Below the pieces are notes generated by a model. It worked only from the letters and a program-made list of their open reading frames with translations, was not told where the DNA came from and searched no databases. Below, in pieces: positions 44,290 to 55,830 of a stretch of 64,000 nt of DNA. Within the stretch, counting starts at the first letter, position 1. Each line of letters starts with the position of its first letter. Both the position numbers and the translations under genes were made by a program. Source of the stretch: Chaetoderma sp. LZ-2023a (lineage: Eukaryota; Mollusca; Caudofoveata; Chaetodermatida; Chaetodermatidae); NCBI GenBank assembly GCA_034401795.1, contig CM067370.1, positions 67,391,188 through 67,455,187 of the forward strand, read 5' to 3'.

Positions 44290-44483
44290 TGCCAATAATC
44301 TAGCAAAGAGGTAGTGCTAGTCTGCGCATGCGCGGTGGTGGGGCTGGCATCCGCCAGACTACGCTCTGACTCCCTGCCCAGTAGGGGCACCTAACTGTTT
44401 TAAATCTGAGTGTTTATTGAGTGAAAGCCAATATTTAGCAATATCAAAAGTATTAGGGAGGTAAGTATACTCTTGAAGTGAAA
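44290..44483. repeat. Right (5') terminal repeat of copy C
   Basis: Inverse of the left repeat with no differences seen from GCAGACTAGCACT (left repeat orientation) out to ATACTTACCTCC. Only the outermost about 15 bases differ, as expected for the two DIRS ends. Confidence 0.93.
44324..44333. promoter_or_regulatory. NRF-1-like palindrome in the 5' repeat of copy C
   Basis: TGCGCATGCGCG (44323-44334) fits YGCGCAYGCGCR fully. As this is the 5' end of the minus-strand element, it is the most plausible promoter site among the copies. Confidence 0.55.
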
Positions 44484-45445
44484 AGTATTGATACTTCTTA
44501 ATTTGGTGAGTTTAAGCTGTTCACTCTCGCAGGTACTTGGTTAGGTACTCGAGGCTACCCTCATATTTACGTGTATTGCGCAAGTATCTATCCGGGTATG
44601 AATATTAGCATCTTCGCGTTACTCGAGTAACGTGAGAGTCATGACCTAAACTTGCGCTCTAGCAGAAGCAGATTCATCATATGATTTATATTTTTACATT
44701 TTATGCCAAAATTAGGATTAATTTTGATGAAATAAACAATGTTTATTAAAGCATACACAATATTTCGGCAATCCCGTTTAATAATTTCACTCCCGCGATG
44801 ATGGATATAAGACATACATTAAGCAGTCTTTTCCAACTTATTTTTGCACTATTTTTTTTTTAATTTTTGAGAATTTATTTCAATTTTGTCTTGAAATATA
44901 CCTAACAGAAGTCCCCCCTTCCTCAGAGATTTGGATTTAAAGAGTTTACAGCCCTTGTCCTATTAGAAGCTGCAGTTACTAATAGGTGATTTACAATAAT
45001 AATAATTTTTCATTATTACACATCATCATGGAACCGTGACCAACATTTTTTTTAATTTAAAAAATAATTTGAGTGTAAGCCATTGATATCTTAGGTATCA
45101 AAATGCAGCAATGGTTGCAAGTCAAATCATTTTCAAAATATCTAACATATTTCTTAAATCATTAAGAGTTAGTTATAGCTGCTATGTCAGACTTGAAAGC
45201 ACTAATGTGTGTACTGAAAGTCTGCATGGTAATTAGCTTTCACAACAGATACAAGCCTTACAGTTCCTTCTAGATCTCGGTTTTCATACTCGCACCTAGT
45301 ATAGGTCGGTCTGTTAGTCACCCAGTCAAATTTTTGACATTTTGGACAAAGCTGCACAAGTCGCAACTAGAACTGGTTGTACTTGTTTACATATATCAAC
45401 TTGTGACCTCCAATACTTTTCTTTGACTGGAATATGCCAATGAGT

Positions 45446-45489
<44 letters not shown>

Positions 45490-45701
45490 ATGCATCAGTT
45501 GGTGAAATACACTATTCCATGACATACAAGACAAAATAATATTATTAATACACTGTAATTTGATGAACGCACTGAATTTTCAAGTTTCAATTCTATTCAA
45601 TTTAAAAATTCCACAATTTTCTAGCATTTTGATTGCTACACATTAGCTACTACCAAAACATACAAAATATTTGTTACACATGTATTTATATCATGTTGTA
45701 C
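44484..45701. other. Intron segment with (CAT)n run
   Basis: AT-rich intron. A perfect ATC/CAT trinucleotide run lies at about 45446-45490. A degenerate hairpin-family fragment (GTCAAATCATTTTCAAAATAT) lies near 45121. No gene is seen. Confidence 0.7.
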
Positions 45702-46151
45702 CTTTGCGATGGCAACAAGTAATCCAGCAGCTCTCCTCCGAACCCGAGATGTATACATCCATGATTTAGCAGTCTGGCCAGATTCTGAGTCAGAAAACTC
45801 AGAATCAGAGCTGAACATTCTCCATCCGCTCGATCCATAACCCCGGGGTCGCAAGGAAAGCTCATCCCCAGCATCATCATCAATAAAAGATGTTAGACTT
45901 GCGTCATCCTGAGACTGGCCTGATCCAGCATCGGTATCACTCTTCTCAGAAGACAACTCATCATTAACAACATCTTTCTTTCCTCGCTTTTTTTTCTTGA
46001 TTTTCTTTCCTTGTGTCTTTTCAGCTGGTTTCGATGATACATTGGACTGTGGTGTCACTGTTGTCTGTGGTTCCTGTTGTGCTTGGACTGAGGGATATAA
46101 TGTGGCTGCGACAGAAACAGGCTGACTTGTCAGGCCATACAACATATATGC
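45702..46151 (-). CDS. HEATR6: HEATR6 exon with basic/acidic linker (residues 163-312)
   Basis: Acceptor TTTCCAG, donor GTACAA, phase 0 at both ends, 150 codons. Begins AYMLYGLTSQPVSVAATLYP (vertebrate KFMFHGLPG..VLYPTPL), then a Lys-rich stretch KKIKKKKRGKK that could be a nuclear signal, an acidic Ser-rich segment, and GWRMFSSDSEFSDSESGQ, matching SWKRVSSSESDFSDAEGG. Ends VRRRAAGLLVAIAK, the first helix of the next HEAT repeat. The linker is poorly conserved in length but placed as in vertebrates. Confidence 0.95.
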
Positions 46152-46232
46152 CTGGAAAGAAATGAATTTGTTGCCATTTATTAATTATGGTGTATATTTA
46201 TTTAATAATAATCAGCATTCAGCAACACATGT

Positions 46233-46810
46233 TATAACACGAGGCCCAATGAGCCTGTATGACAGTATCGCTCCCCTGGAACTTTTCCATTTCAAGTATT
46301 TTCCACTAGAAAGGCCATGATTATGACAATGAACATGGAATCAGACAGACTTAACATGATTGAGCGCTGGACAGTCTCATAATGAAATGCCAAGCTTAAT
46401 GTCAGACCAGGATACCCATGGTAATGACGACTAGGCAAGCCATATGGATAAAGTCTAACGACTGAACGATAAAGCCTAATCACTTACTGTACTTGCAATG
46501 CAGGTCTAAAGACGGTGTCCAAAAACACACACTTTCACAATTGGGTCATTGTCAGTGAACTTTTAACCACCAGAATTCACACACCTTCAGGGTACCAACC
46601 TCCATGCCAAGTTTAGCAAGAATCCCTTCAGTAAAACTTGAATTATTGCACAAAATAAAATTTGTTTAATTGGGTCAGTTACCAGAACGTCATGGCAATT
46701 TTCTGGGATGCGAAGGGCATCCTCCATGTAAAGTTTGACAAGGATTCAAGTTATTGTTATAAACAAAATTTTGTTAATTGGGTCTGTTAGCTTGGCCGGT
46801 GAACTTTTAC
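46233..46810. repeat. Dispersed repeat, GCTCACCTGG-family relative
   Basis: Starts ACGAGGCCCAATGAGCCTGT and TATCGCTCCCCTGG (a variant of the family end). Its left part matches 4320-4510. Downstream, units near 46500-46800 repeat AATTGGGTC(A/T)GTTA and AACAAAATTTTGTTAATTGG. The right end is not clear. Confidence 0.65.
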
Positions 46811-46845
46811 AAATATTATATCACCAAATTGTATGCCTTGTTAAT

Positions 46846-46906
46846 TAGTGTGTGTGTGTGCGTGCATGAGTGCGTGTGCGTATGTGTGTGCATGCATGCG
46901 TGTGTT
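46846..46906. repeat. (GT)n microsatellite
   Basis: Impure TG run with GCATGCATGCG interruptions. Confidence 0.9.
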
Positions 46907-46909
46907 GGG

Positions 46910-47616
46910 GAATAGACCAATAATATTTTTTAATTAACTCTCCTAGTTATTCTTATTTGCAGTGTCAATATGTCCACAGTAAGGATGTACAAATATTCAT
47001 TTAATTAGAACCAGAGTTAGAGAACTAATGATGATTTAAACACTCATCTAAGGGACACATACCGATAAAGAGGGAAAGGGGCCTTCCAGCTATAGGGTAA
47101 TGTAGACAAGTACTATGGACGCTGATGTCAGAGGACCCTTAAATATTGTAAATAGAATTTCCTGAAATGGGTTAAACCAAAACCGGAAGGTAACTTGAAT
47201 GCGAATGACCTTTTTCAATTTCTGTAGATGGATCAGCACAACTCAGAAACTGACTTGATGGATTTAAACCACTACATGTACTACTGATTTGACCACTTCT
47301 GCGACTCCTACTACTACTGCATATTTGATAACACGATCAATTGATCACACAGAAAACCTAAAATATACACAAATATATAACCGACTGAAAAATCATACAA
47401 TACACCAACAGTAAACAGATGTCAAAAAACCTCAAATATTCATCAGTCTTTCCATAAATAATATGATTCAATAAAATATATGCTAAAATACATACTAATT
47501 AAAATAAATGGCATACATAAATTATTATGACCAGTTCCAATGCCTGTACTGTTAGATTATAAATTAATTAGGGTAATTTTACCCGGCTAACATAAGAATA
47601 TTTAAAAACAAATGCT
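46910..47616. other. Intron segment
   Basis: AT-rich intron. I recognise no gene or repeat family. Confidence 0.55.
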
Positions 47617-47685
47617 TTGCCAGCAATGCAGCTCCTCCCACTCATCATCCTGCTCGTACTACTATCACTGCTGCTGCTACTACTA

Positions 47686-47690
47686 CCACT

Positions 47691-47755
<65 letters not shown>

Positions 47756-47756
47756 T
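47686..47756. repeat. (ACT)n trinucleotide repeat
   Basis: ACT/CTA run with CTG-rich flanks. The apparent poly-Thr ORF across it is an artefact. Confidence 0.95.
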
Positions 47757-47990
47757 AGCTACAGCTGCTGCTACTGCTACATTTATACATTTGTCTCCAA
47801 TATTAGCTGATGTGTTCCTTCTATTAACTGATTTGGAATTGGTTAACTTGTTGACATCATTGAGAGAATGGTAAAAGAATCAAATGTTTTGAGAATCACT
47901 ATGTTGAACATGTATAATGACTTGCTTTTACCAGTTGTTATTTAAAGCTTAACCTTTGATCACAACATACTAATGACTAACAGAGCCTAC

Positions 47991-48086
47991 CTTAACAACT
48001 GCCAGTACAGGGCCAAGCTGTTGTGATGTGACAGTCTTTGCGGCTAGCAATATACTGTGGATGCCTCGTAAAGCGTATATGATAAT
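47991..48086 (-). CDS. HEATR6: HEATR6 exon (residues 131-162)
   Basis: Acceptor ATTACAG, donor GTAGGC, phase 0 at both ends, 32 codons: IIIYALRGIHSILLAAKTVT, then SQQLGPVLAVVK. It matches LLQNALKGIQSLLNG and ELGALLAVLKK of vertebrate HEATR6. Confidence 0.94.
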
Positions 48087-48720
48087 CTGTAATATAGAAA
48101 ACATAGTTAATCCTGCTCAAGTATCCGGCTGCCCTTTGGTCCCTAGCTGACCCCAAATGCATTTCTATGTTATTCCTCTGTCAATGTGCATGAAAAGGCT
48201 GGATGATAGCACAATTTAATATCTTGGGGTGATAATGTGAGATGCTAAACTATCTAAAGGTATCTTTAAACTGGGATCTAAATTAAAATATGCATTTCTT
48301 CTAAGTTATTTAACAGAAATTTCTGAGAAGACACTGAATATACTGGTAAGTTGATGATCTCAGGTGTACCCAGGTGTTCATTAATTGTCAGCCAGCTGAA
48401 GTTCTGCAGACTACATTTTCCATGGGGGCTTAACTATAAATATGAATATTTTGAAAGCAATTTGACTGAATGTATTTTGTGGCTAAGACACAAACAATTT
48501 TCAGTCAAATTGTTTTCAAATTATTCAGCCGGTACAGAGTTATTGCCTATTGCAATTATTGTCTGGTGGATTGCATCAGTTAGAGAGTTAAAGGCAGTTA
48601 TGACTGTTGTAATTAGGATCAACAGTACAAGGTCGAAAACTGGCTATTTATAAATCATATTAGTGTTATCTTTCTTGAGACATAAAGAGGGGTGGTGTCA
48701 TAACTGACAGGATAACTTAC
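48087..48720. other. Intron with hairpin repeat
   Basis: Contains a hairpin at 48444-48528: GAATATTTTGAAAGCAATTT with an inverse copy ending TTTTCAAATTATTC. It is related to 22942-23024. No gene is seen. Confidence 0.75.
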
Positions 48721-48838
48721 TGTACAGTATGTGTTTGGTGATACTTTAAGTTCTGCCTTGGGAACGCGTAGTACTCGTAGAAACATCTCATAACAAACAC
48801 GAATGTATTCATCATCCATGTATTCCTCAGTGGAATCT
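48721..48838 (-). CDS. HEATR6: HEATR6 exon (residues 91-130)
   Basis: Acceptor TCTCCAG, donor GTAAGT. The first base completes an Arg codon from exon 57851-57981, then come 39 codons: DSTEEYMDDEYIRVCYEMFL, then RVLRVPKAEL and NTYCT. It matches [20 protein letters not shown] of vertebrate HEATR6. Confidence 0.94.
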
Positions 48839-49269
48839 CTGGAGAGAAATAGAATTCGAATAAACTGATCAGATTAAAAACAGTACATGCACAGATTGCT
48901 GTAGAACATTATGTAGATGGTGCATCTTGGTTGATTGAAGTCTCTGTGACCATGACCATGTTGACCCTGGACAACCTGATTTAATCCTCCCGCAGACAGG
49001 GTGGATTCATTGGTATTAGTTGCATACAAAATATAAAATATTAAGTTTTTAAATACAAATTATAAATGGGCAGATGGTGTAATTATTGGGTCAGCTGTAA
49101 GTTGAACAGTATGCACATTAAGGGGCACACATTACGCTGTCCTGGGGCCACAAGGTTGGTCAGTGATAGCCCATCATTGTGCTCTCCAGTTTGAATGTAA
49201 CAATCCAGCTGATGTGGTCAGTAAAGTAAAACAAGAATTCCGTGAAATTAAATGTCACACCTGTCTCCT

Positions 49270-50010
49270 GTTTGTCAGTGGCATTGACCTTTGACCTTGT
49301 GACCTCCGTGTTATCATGCTGCTTCCTAACATTATAGGTAACCATGTATTTAAGATTAGTTCCAATAGGATTAACCAATCCTGAAATATAAATAATTTGC
49401 TGAATGGAAAAACTTAAAGTTGAAAAAGCAGAGGTCAAATAGCAATATTAGAAATGCCTTGACCTTTGTCCTGGTGACCTCCATATCACCATCCTGTATC
49501 CTCTTGGCATAAGCAACCATGTATCCAAGTTGTGTTCCATTAGGGTTAATCAATCACAAAATATAACAAGATAAGATTTGATAAGCCTAAAAACTTAACA
49601 TTGAAAAATAACAAAGCTTTGTAGAGGTTGACCTTTGACATTGTTACTTCAGTGTCAGCATGCTGCATCCGAACATCATAGGTAACAATGTATCCAAGTT
49701 TACTTCCAATAGGATTAACAAACCATGAAAGATAAGCCAAGAAGTTTTGCTGAATGCAAAAACTTAACATTGAAAAAACAGTTTGTATCTAGGTCACAGT
49801 GGCCTTGACCTTGTGACCTCAGTATCATCATGCGACTTTATAACAGTATAGGCAACCACATGCATAGCCAAGTTAAGTTGCAATAGGATTAAATGTTCCT
49901 GAAATATAAGCTGAGAAGTTTAGCTATGTTGACGCCACATTCGTCGTCGTCGACGCCGTCATCGTCGACGCCATCGGAAAGTGACACATATGTCTCGCTT
50001 TCTGCTTCGC
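49270..50010. repeat. Tandem array of about 170-bp units, TGACCT-rich
   Basis: Four units start at about 49283, 49460, 49628 and 49805 with a TTGACCTTTG or CTTGACCTTGTGACCTC motif, followed by TAGGTAACCATGTAT(C/T)(C/T)AAG and CCAATAGG(A/G)TTAA. The array ends in TCGTCGTCGTCGACGCCGTC and CTCGCTTTCTGCTTCGCAG, then ATGAGACAAAAAC. Confidence 0.85.
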
Positions 50011-50884
50011 AGATGAGACAAAAACTGACCAATCATCATCAATTGTTACTACTTGATTGTGTTAGGGGAAGTGGTCATCTTGTCGGCTCCACATTCAGTC
50101 TCCAGTCTCACCATTAGTATTAAGCAAAATATCTTGGCACAATTTTAATCCCTCCCATCATCCCTGTGCTGTGGTCTGTATTGTTTGTGCTCTCTACTAT
50201 GTCTGTGTCTTATGTTGCGTACGTGTCATAGTCAAAAGTTGTAGCTTAGGGAGAACCATAGCTTCGCTATTGCTTGAGAAATTGTCAATTTTATTAATTG
50301 CCGTTTTTAATTGACATTAAAGCTATGATTGTCTCGTCACCCAAACCCCTGTTCTTGAGTCCTCTGTCACTTCCTGGCCAAGTTGTCCACTGTATTACAT
50401 TAATTTAACTAAATTAATAAAATGCATTTCTAGATTTTTACACACAAATGCTATTCTGTGATAATACATGTACAGGCTTTCATAAAATATATTAGAAACA
50501 TGTCAGAAAGACGATGAGTACAAGCTAGCTGATGTATCAAGCAGCAGTCTTACCCCAAAGGCTGTCATAGGCTCTAATGGGTTAAACTAGACCCTACTGG
50601 GTTAAACTAGACCCATGTGTATGATTGAAGCATTGGGCTACTTTGAAAAACCTTAAAGGCGGAACACAAGCAGGGTAGGGTCAAAGCAAGCCAAATGATG
50701 CTTTCGTATAATTTATTTAAAATACAAGAACGCTGAAGCGTACAATGTCTGGCCTGTAAAGGCACTGATAGCGTGGATTGCCAAAGCAAACGTGGCAAGG
50801 TTTGTAATACACATATTCAGTAAGGCACCAACAAACAAGTGTAACGAATCAAACATGGAAAACTTTACCAAACTGTGGATACTC
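50011..50884. other. Intron segment between the two arrays
   Basis: AT-rich intron. A short direct repeat (GGGTTAAACTAGACCC at about 50579 and 50598) is present. No gene is seen. Confidence 0.55.
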
Positions 50885-51805
50885 TGGTCTTGAAACTAGT
50901 AATGATGCAGATAGTACCCCTGCATTAAGTATATAACTCTGCTGTAAAATTGTGTTGATATCTGGTGAGCCATTGTTGAAAATGAGTGGTCCATAAAAAA
51001 ACTATACCAAAAAACATGAAAAAGGGTCAAAGTCCCAAACAATGAAAAAAATAGTAAAAGTTGCCCACAATCATATCAATAATGATGCAGATCATATGCC
51101 TGTATTGTATTGAACACTTCTGTAGTGTCATTGAAATTAGAATGACCATAGTTGAGCTACATGCTCAATAAACAACTTTAACCAAAAAAATCTGAAAAAA
51201 ATTCAAAGACCAAAGCTGTGAAAAAGCAGGAGAAATTTTCCAAAATTAAATTGTTAATGATGCGTATAGTACCCTTGCATAGTAACTAATGCTGCTGTAA
51301 AATCTTGTTCATATCCGGTGAGCCATTGTTGAAAAAGAATGGTCCATAGAAGACATTAACCAGAAAAAAATGAAAAAAGTTTGATGTCCAAAACCGTGAA
51401 AAAAAGAGTTAAAATGCCCCCAAATGAAATCTATTGTTACGCAGATCGCATCCCTGTATAGGATAGATCACTTATCTAAAGTTTCATTGGACTAGCCATT
51501 GCTGAAGAATAAGTTGATTTAAAGTCCTTAACCGAAAGTGCACTTGCAAAATACATGAAAAATGTCCAAGTCCAAAACCGTGAAAAAAATAGTAAAATTG
51601 CACCAAAATGAAATCTATTGTTACGCAGATCACATCCCTGTATAGTACAGATCACTTCTGTAAAGATTCATTGAAATTGGATGAGCCATTGCTGAAAAAT
51701 AAGTTGATTTAAAAACCTTAACCAAATGACAGACAATGACGATGCTGCCGCCTCTGGAATTAGTAATCCCTGTTTCGCTTTCTACTTCGCAGGCGAGACA
51801 AAAAC
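50885..51805. repeat. Tandem array of about 180-bp units
   Basis: Five units with AATGATGCAGAT(A/C) or GTTACGCAGATC(A/G)CAT motifs, TGGTGAGCCATTG(C/T)TGAA and AACCGTGAAAAAAA. The end is GACAGACAATGACGATGCTG followed by TTTCGCTTTCTACTTCGCAG and GCGAGACAAAAAC, nearly the same tail as the 49-50 kb array. Confidence 0.85.
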
Positions 51806-52449
51806 CTTTCAAAGGCACCCGAGTAGTATATTACTTCCATGAGCGATACAGTAACATATCGACCTTTCTGGAACAAACGTTTGGGGCTATTAGATATTAC
51901 TGGCAGTTTTGGCACCTTAATTCATACAATGAAATGACAAATTAATTGAACAATCTGCTATTGGGCCATCCATAAAAAAAACTGGTTTCCTGCAAACCAG
52001 GTGGGGAAAAAAGACCAGTAGGGAGGGAGGAAAATTGGGTTTTTTCAATTATTAATTTATTTTAGAAAGCTCACAAGTATTTGTTTTTCAGATATTTAAC
52101 TATATGTCCATTAAATATGGTTGTAATTGACAAATTTGTCATGTTTTTCATGTCACAATTAGCAAATGGGATTCACATGGCATACAAATGGCCTTAAAAA
52201 CATTGTAATTTGTAGTTTGACAAATGTATGGAAGTTTTAACATTTCTGACCGGGTGAAAAAAAAGAAAAGTTTCACCAGGGAGGTTTACAGGAAATGAAA
52301 CTATTTTTTATTTTGGCCTTGGAACGGTACTTTTATCAGATGCATTCACGATCCATCATATCATAATGGGCCATATCCGACAAAGACAAGTGACTAGTGA
52401 GTATGTTTGTTTCTATTTTTAACCCTTTCACCGAAAAATCCCTGAAAAC
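51806..52449. other. Intron segment
   Basis: AT-rich intron with a small hairpin (CTGGTTTCCTGCAAACCAG at about 51982). No gene is recognised. Confidence 0.55.
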
Positions 52450-52860
52450 AAACAAAATCTCGGATTTCTTTTTTCACGAGAGTTGATACTTACCACCCTG
52501 ATACTCTATGATATTTCCCAAATATCCACCTAGCTTCGATAAGACTCAAGAATTAAAAAGAAACGGCCCCCACTGGGCAGGTTACTCATCTGACAGTCGA
52601 GCGGATGTGCGGCCAAAACTCGCGCATGCGCGCGGCTGTCTCTTTCTATTCCAAATTATTGGCTGACATAACTGCAACATAAAACGCCAATAGACCGAGC
52701 TTCTGTGGGGCGGAGGCCGGGATCGTATCAGGGTGGTAAGTATCAACTCTCGTGACAAAAGAAATTTGAGATTTCGTTTATTTCACATCAAGAGTATACT
52801 TACCACCCTGATACTCTATGATATAGCCAGAATTCGTAAGAGAATTCGGCGGGAGGGAGG
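52450..52860. repeat. Terminal repeat and circle-junction region of copy D
   Basis: The left repeat with CACTGGGCAGGTTACTC and GCGCATGCGC, then the inverse of the left end joined to TTTCACATCAAGAGTATAC, which is the inverse of the end found on copy 1 (1872-1890). Confidence 0.87.
52622..52631. promoter_or_regulatory. NRF-1-like palindrome
   Basis: CGCGCATGCGCG (52621-52632), a full match to YGCGCAYGCGCR, in the terminal repeat of copy D. Confidence 0.5.
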
Positions 52861-53309
52861 CAAAGGTCAGAAGACCGGCTCATCCCTGCAAGAGCCAGCT
52901 CTTTTGCTTTTGGAGCACAAAAAACATCTGAAATTGCGTATGTAAACACAATCAGGAAATGACTTGGACATCGGATAACACGACCGATATTGAGAGTAAT
53001 GACTGTTTAACATGCGCTCCCCCTCCTCCCCTCTTTTATAAAGAGGGAGCGATGACCTCAATGACCTATACGCTTTCTACGTTCTCGTGCCAAAGTAGTA
53101 CAAGACATCGGATGAAAGCTTCATTTCGTATACTCTCAGATGGAACCACAAAGAACACAAACCATCACCATTTTAGTAAGTAATAAAAAACATAACAAAA
53201 AATAACCAGCACCAAATATAGGACTAACCTATTTTGACGAGATTCCCTTTAATCACCGCTGGCGATGATAGGTACAAATATATACAGTTTAACGTTTATG
53301 TAAAATCGA

Positions 53310-54060
53310 TATGGCAAGCAGATTTGACATGTCACGGAGGTAATGATCTGTAAAACTAGACTCACAGTGTCATTGTGCTACTGACATAATGTCATCCACC
53401 AGCACTCCGTTAAACAGAGTCGTGGATGTCACTACTCCACGGACACTGTGAGCCTTGGATACATCAACCTGTTTTCCCGTGGCAGCTTTGCGGCAATGTT
53501 GGATGCATTCCACAATCCACCTTGAAATGGTATCTTTAGAAGCTCTCCCATGGGGTTCAATGTACGATAGCCATAAAGCACTAGCGTCCATCCGCCTTTC
53601 CTGTGCACGCTGTTTATAACGTGTTAATGCACGGATGACACTAAGCCTTTGAATTCGGATCAAACCTAGTCAAAGCGGGTAAAACTATAGGCTGACCAGG
53701 ATATTTTAAACTGTTTTTTTCACCATAAAGTTAACTCTAGGTAGAAGGCCGAGGCCTTCCCCTGTAACCACAAAGCGGTCTGGCTCTACTGACAAAGCAT
53801 GTATTTCACTTCTTCATCTGACTGAAACTGCAGCAATCAGAAAAACTATTTTAAGCGTCAACATTTTCATGGAAAAGGAGCTTAGTGGTTCAAAGGGTTT
53901 ATCCGCTAATACTTGAAGTACTAACGATAAACTCCAAGATGGAATCACTGGAGGATTTCTTGGTCTTAGATTACATACTTCATCACTTCCCCTATTAGCC
54001 AAGCAAGGGATAACTGACATTAAAGCTGACTTGTAGCCAAATTATATGCTCTGGAGGTTG
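53310..54060 (-). pseudogene. DIRS tyrosine recombinase, decayed
   Basis: HSVRGVVTSTTLFNGVLV and DDIMSVAQ are readable, followed by a stop (CAATGACACTG where C has QWHCES). TISRWIVECIQHCRKAATGK is conserved. The N-terminal half is partly deleted: sequence jumps from the SALMSVIP region to NYKI near 54038. The catalytic Tyr region (53340-53370) is frameshifted. Confidence 0.8.
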
Positions 54061-55830
54061 ACCCCCTTCTGGCTCTTGCCATAAATATGGCTGCTTGCTG
54101 ATAAAAGTGTATAGCATGATCGCTTTGGACAATTTGGGGTGATCAGAAGTACTTGGAATTCCTGCTGCCTGATTTTCTGGAGAACTTTTGGAATCAGGCT
54201 TGCTGGCGGGAATGCATATGCATAGATTCCCTCCCAGCTGAGAGGTAACGCATCTATTGCGATACTGCTCGGATCTGGAATCAGAGAGACGTACATCGTC
54301 ATCTTCACATTCTTGTTCGTTGCGATTAAATCTATGTTGGGCTTGCCCTAGTGGTTGAACAGACGGTCTGCCACACATTGATTTAGTTGCCATTCCGTGG
54401 GAAGAATGCTCATTCTTCGGCACAATGAGTCTGCTAATAGATTTAGCCTTCCCGGAATATGAACTGCTTTCAGGGAAATCCCATGAGCTAGGCTCCAGCA
54501 AAGCAGTTTCCATGTCATCATACAGAGACTGGGCGACTTCGTTCCACCCCGGCGGTTTATGTAAGTCACTACTGTTGTATTGTCTGATCGAACCAGAACA
54601 ATCTTGCACTTGACCTTCTCTAGGAAGTGTTCCATGGCTAAGACTACAGCTCGCATTTCTAGCAGATTGATATGTTCTTTTGACTGATCCAGATTCTAAA
54701 GCCCTGATACTTTGTCTACTTCCAGGCAACCTCCCCATCCCTCCATTGATGCATCTGTGTACATCGTTAACTGAGAGTGGGGAGGTGACAACGTCACCCC
54801 TGCCAGGAGATTCTCTCTTCATCCACCAATGAAGGTGGTGAATAAGAGGTTCCAACACTGACACCTTTGAGTCCAGGAATCCTGTACGCTGGGTCCACTG
54901 TGTCATGAGAAATAACTGGATAGGCCATCAGCAATGCCTGTGGAATGACTGGTTCCAGAGAAACCATCAACCCCAGCATTCTCAAGTAGACCCGTGCCAG
55001 GACATAACGACTGTTGCACACCGACTGTATGACTGAGATGAGTATTACTACTCTCTCCTGAGAAGGGTAAACATACCCTGTCTCTAGATCGAAGAACCTG
55101 CCCAGGTAAACAAACTTCTTGGATGGTGTAAGCTTTGATTTTTGAAAGTTTATTATCCAGCCTAGATCTGTAGGAGTTTTCAAAACTATCTCCAGATTTG
55201 CTGATAGACTTTCTTGATTGTGTGCTTTTAACAGCCGGTCGTCTATGTACTATGACTGCTATGTGTCTCATGCGGCGGTATGATGTCATAGCTTGGACAC
55301 GAGTGAAGACCCAAGGAGCTGTCGATATACCAAATGGGAGAACCTTGAATTCCCATTAGCAGCCATGAAATGCAAATCAATCTCAGCTACCGACGAAAGC
55401 TCTTTGCAATAGGAATGTGAAAATAAGCATCTTTTAGATCTATTGATGCCGTCCACATTCCCTTCCTCAATCCTGCTCACACCTTTCTTAGTTTCCATTT
55501 TGAAACTTGGTGTGAGGATAAACCTGTTGAGAGGTTTGAGATTGAGAATTGGTCTCCACCTTCCAGTGCTTTTTGTCACTAGGAACATGGTTGAATAGTA
55601 ACCTGGGCATTTCTGTGTGGGTTGAATTGCATGTTTCTGTATGAGGGATTGAATTTCTTCCTCTATACACCGTTGATCTGGAACTCGTAGATTTTGAGTC
55701 CAGATCGGAACCAGACACAGGCGCGATGGCTGGTTTGATATCCAGTCGGGATGGTAACCGACTGAAAGCTATCGCAAGACTGAGCGGTCCTGAGTAACCC
55801 ACTCCCACTCTTGCATGGGGAAGGCCAGAC
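54042..55830 (-). pseudogene. DIRS RT-RNase H-linker, decayed
   Basis: RT blocks: MFLVTKSTGRWRPILNLKPL (55588 downward), then frameshifts; the active-site region reads YIDDRLLKAHNQ by nucleotide comparison, with a small deletion just upstream near 55250. RNase H at 54348-54700: MRAVVLAMEHFLEKVKCKI, VLVRSDNTTVVTYINRRG. The linker LIPDPSSIAIDALPLSWEG is at 54042-54308, with an internal deletion near 54105. It is inactive. Confidence 0.8.

Larger units (their letters stand above)
37433..44483 (-). mobile_element. DIRS-like copy C, near-intact retrotransposon
   Basis: 7051 bp, inserted in sense in a HEATR6 intron. The two terminal repeats are identical in opposite orientation over roughly 165 bp. 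The internal region at about 37724-37800 contains the inverse of the left end joined to the inverse of the right end, which predicts the boundaries TAAACGAAATC (37433) and GTGAAA (44483). Coding order: gag, RT-RNase H, tyrosine recombinase. There is no target duplication, as expected for recombinase-mediated integration. Only one clear inactivating change is seen, a stop in RT. It looks recent. Confidence 0.93.

Noticed and set aside
45446..45490. Coding poly-His or poly-Asp tract
   Set aside because: A (CAT)n microsatellite in an intron between HEATR6 exons, with no open conserved frame around it.
47617..47874. Leu/Thr-rich ORF resembling a membrane protein
   Set aside because: Driven by CTG/ACT trinucleotide repeats; no homology and no splice context.
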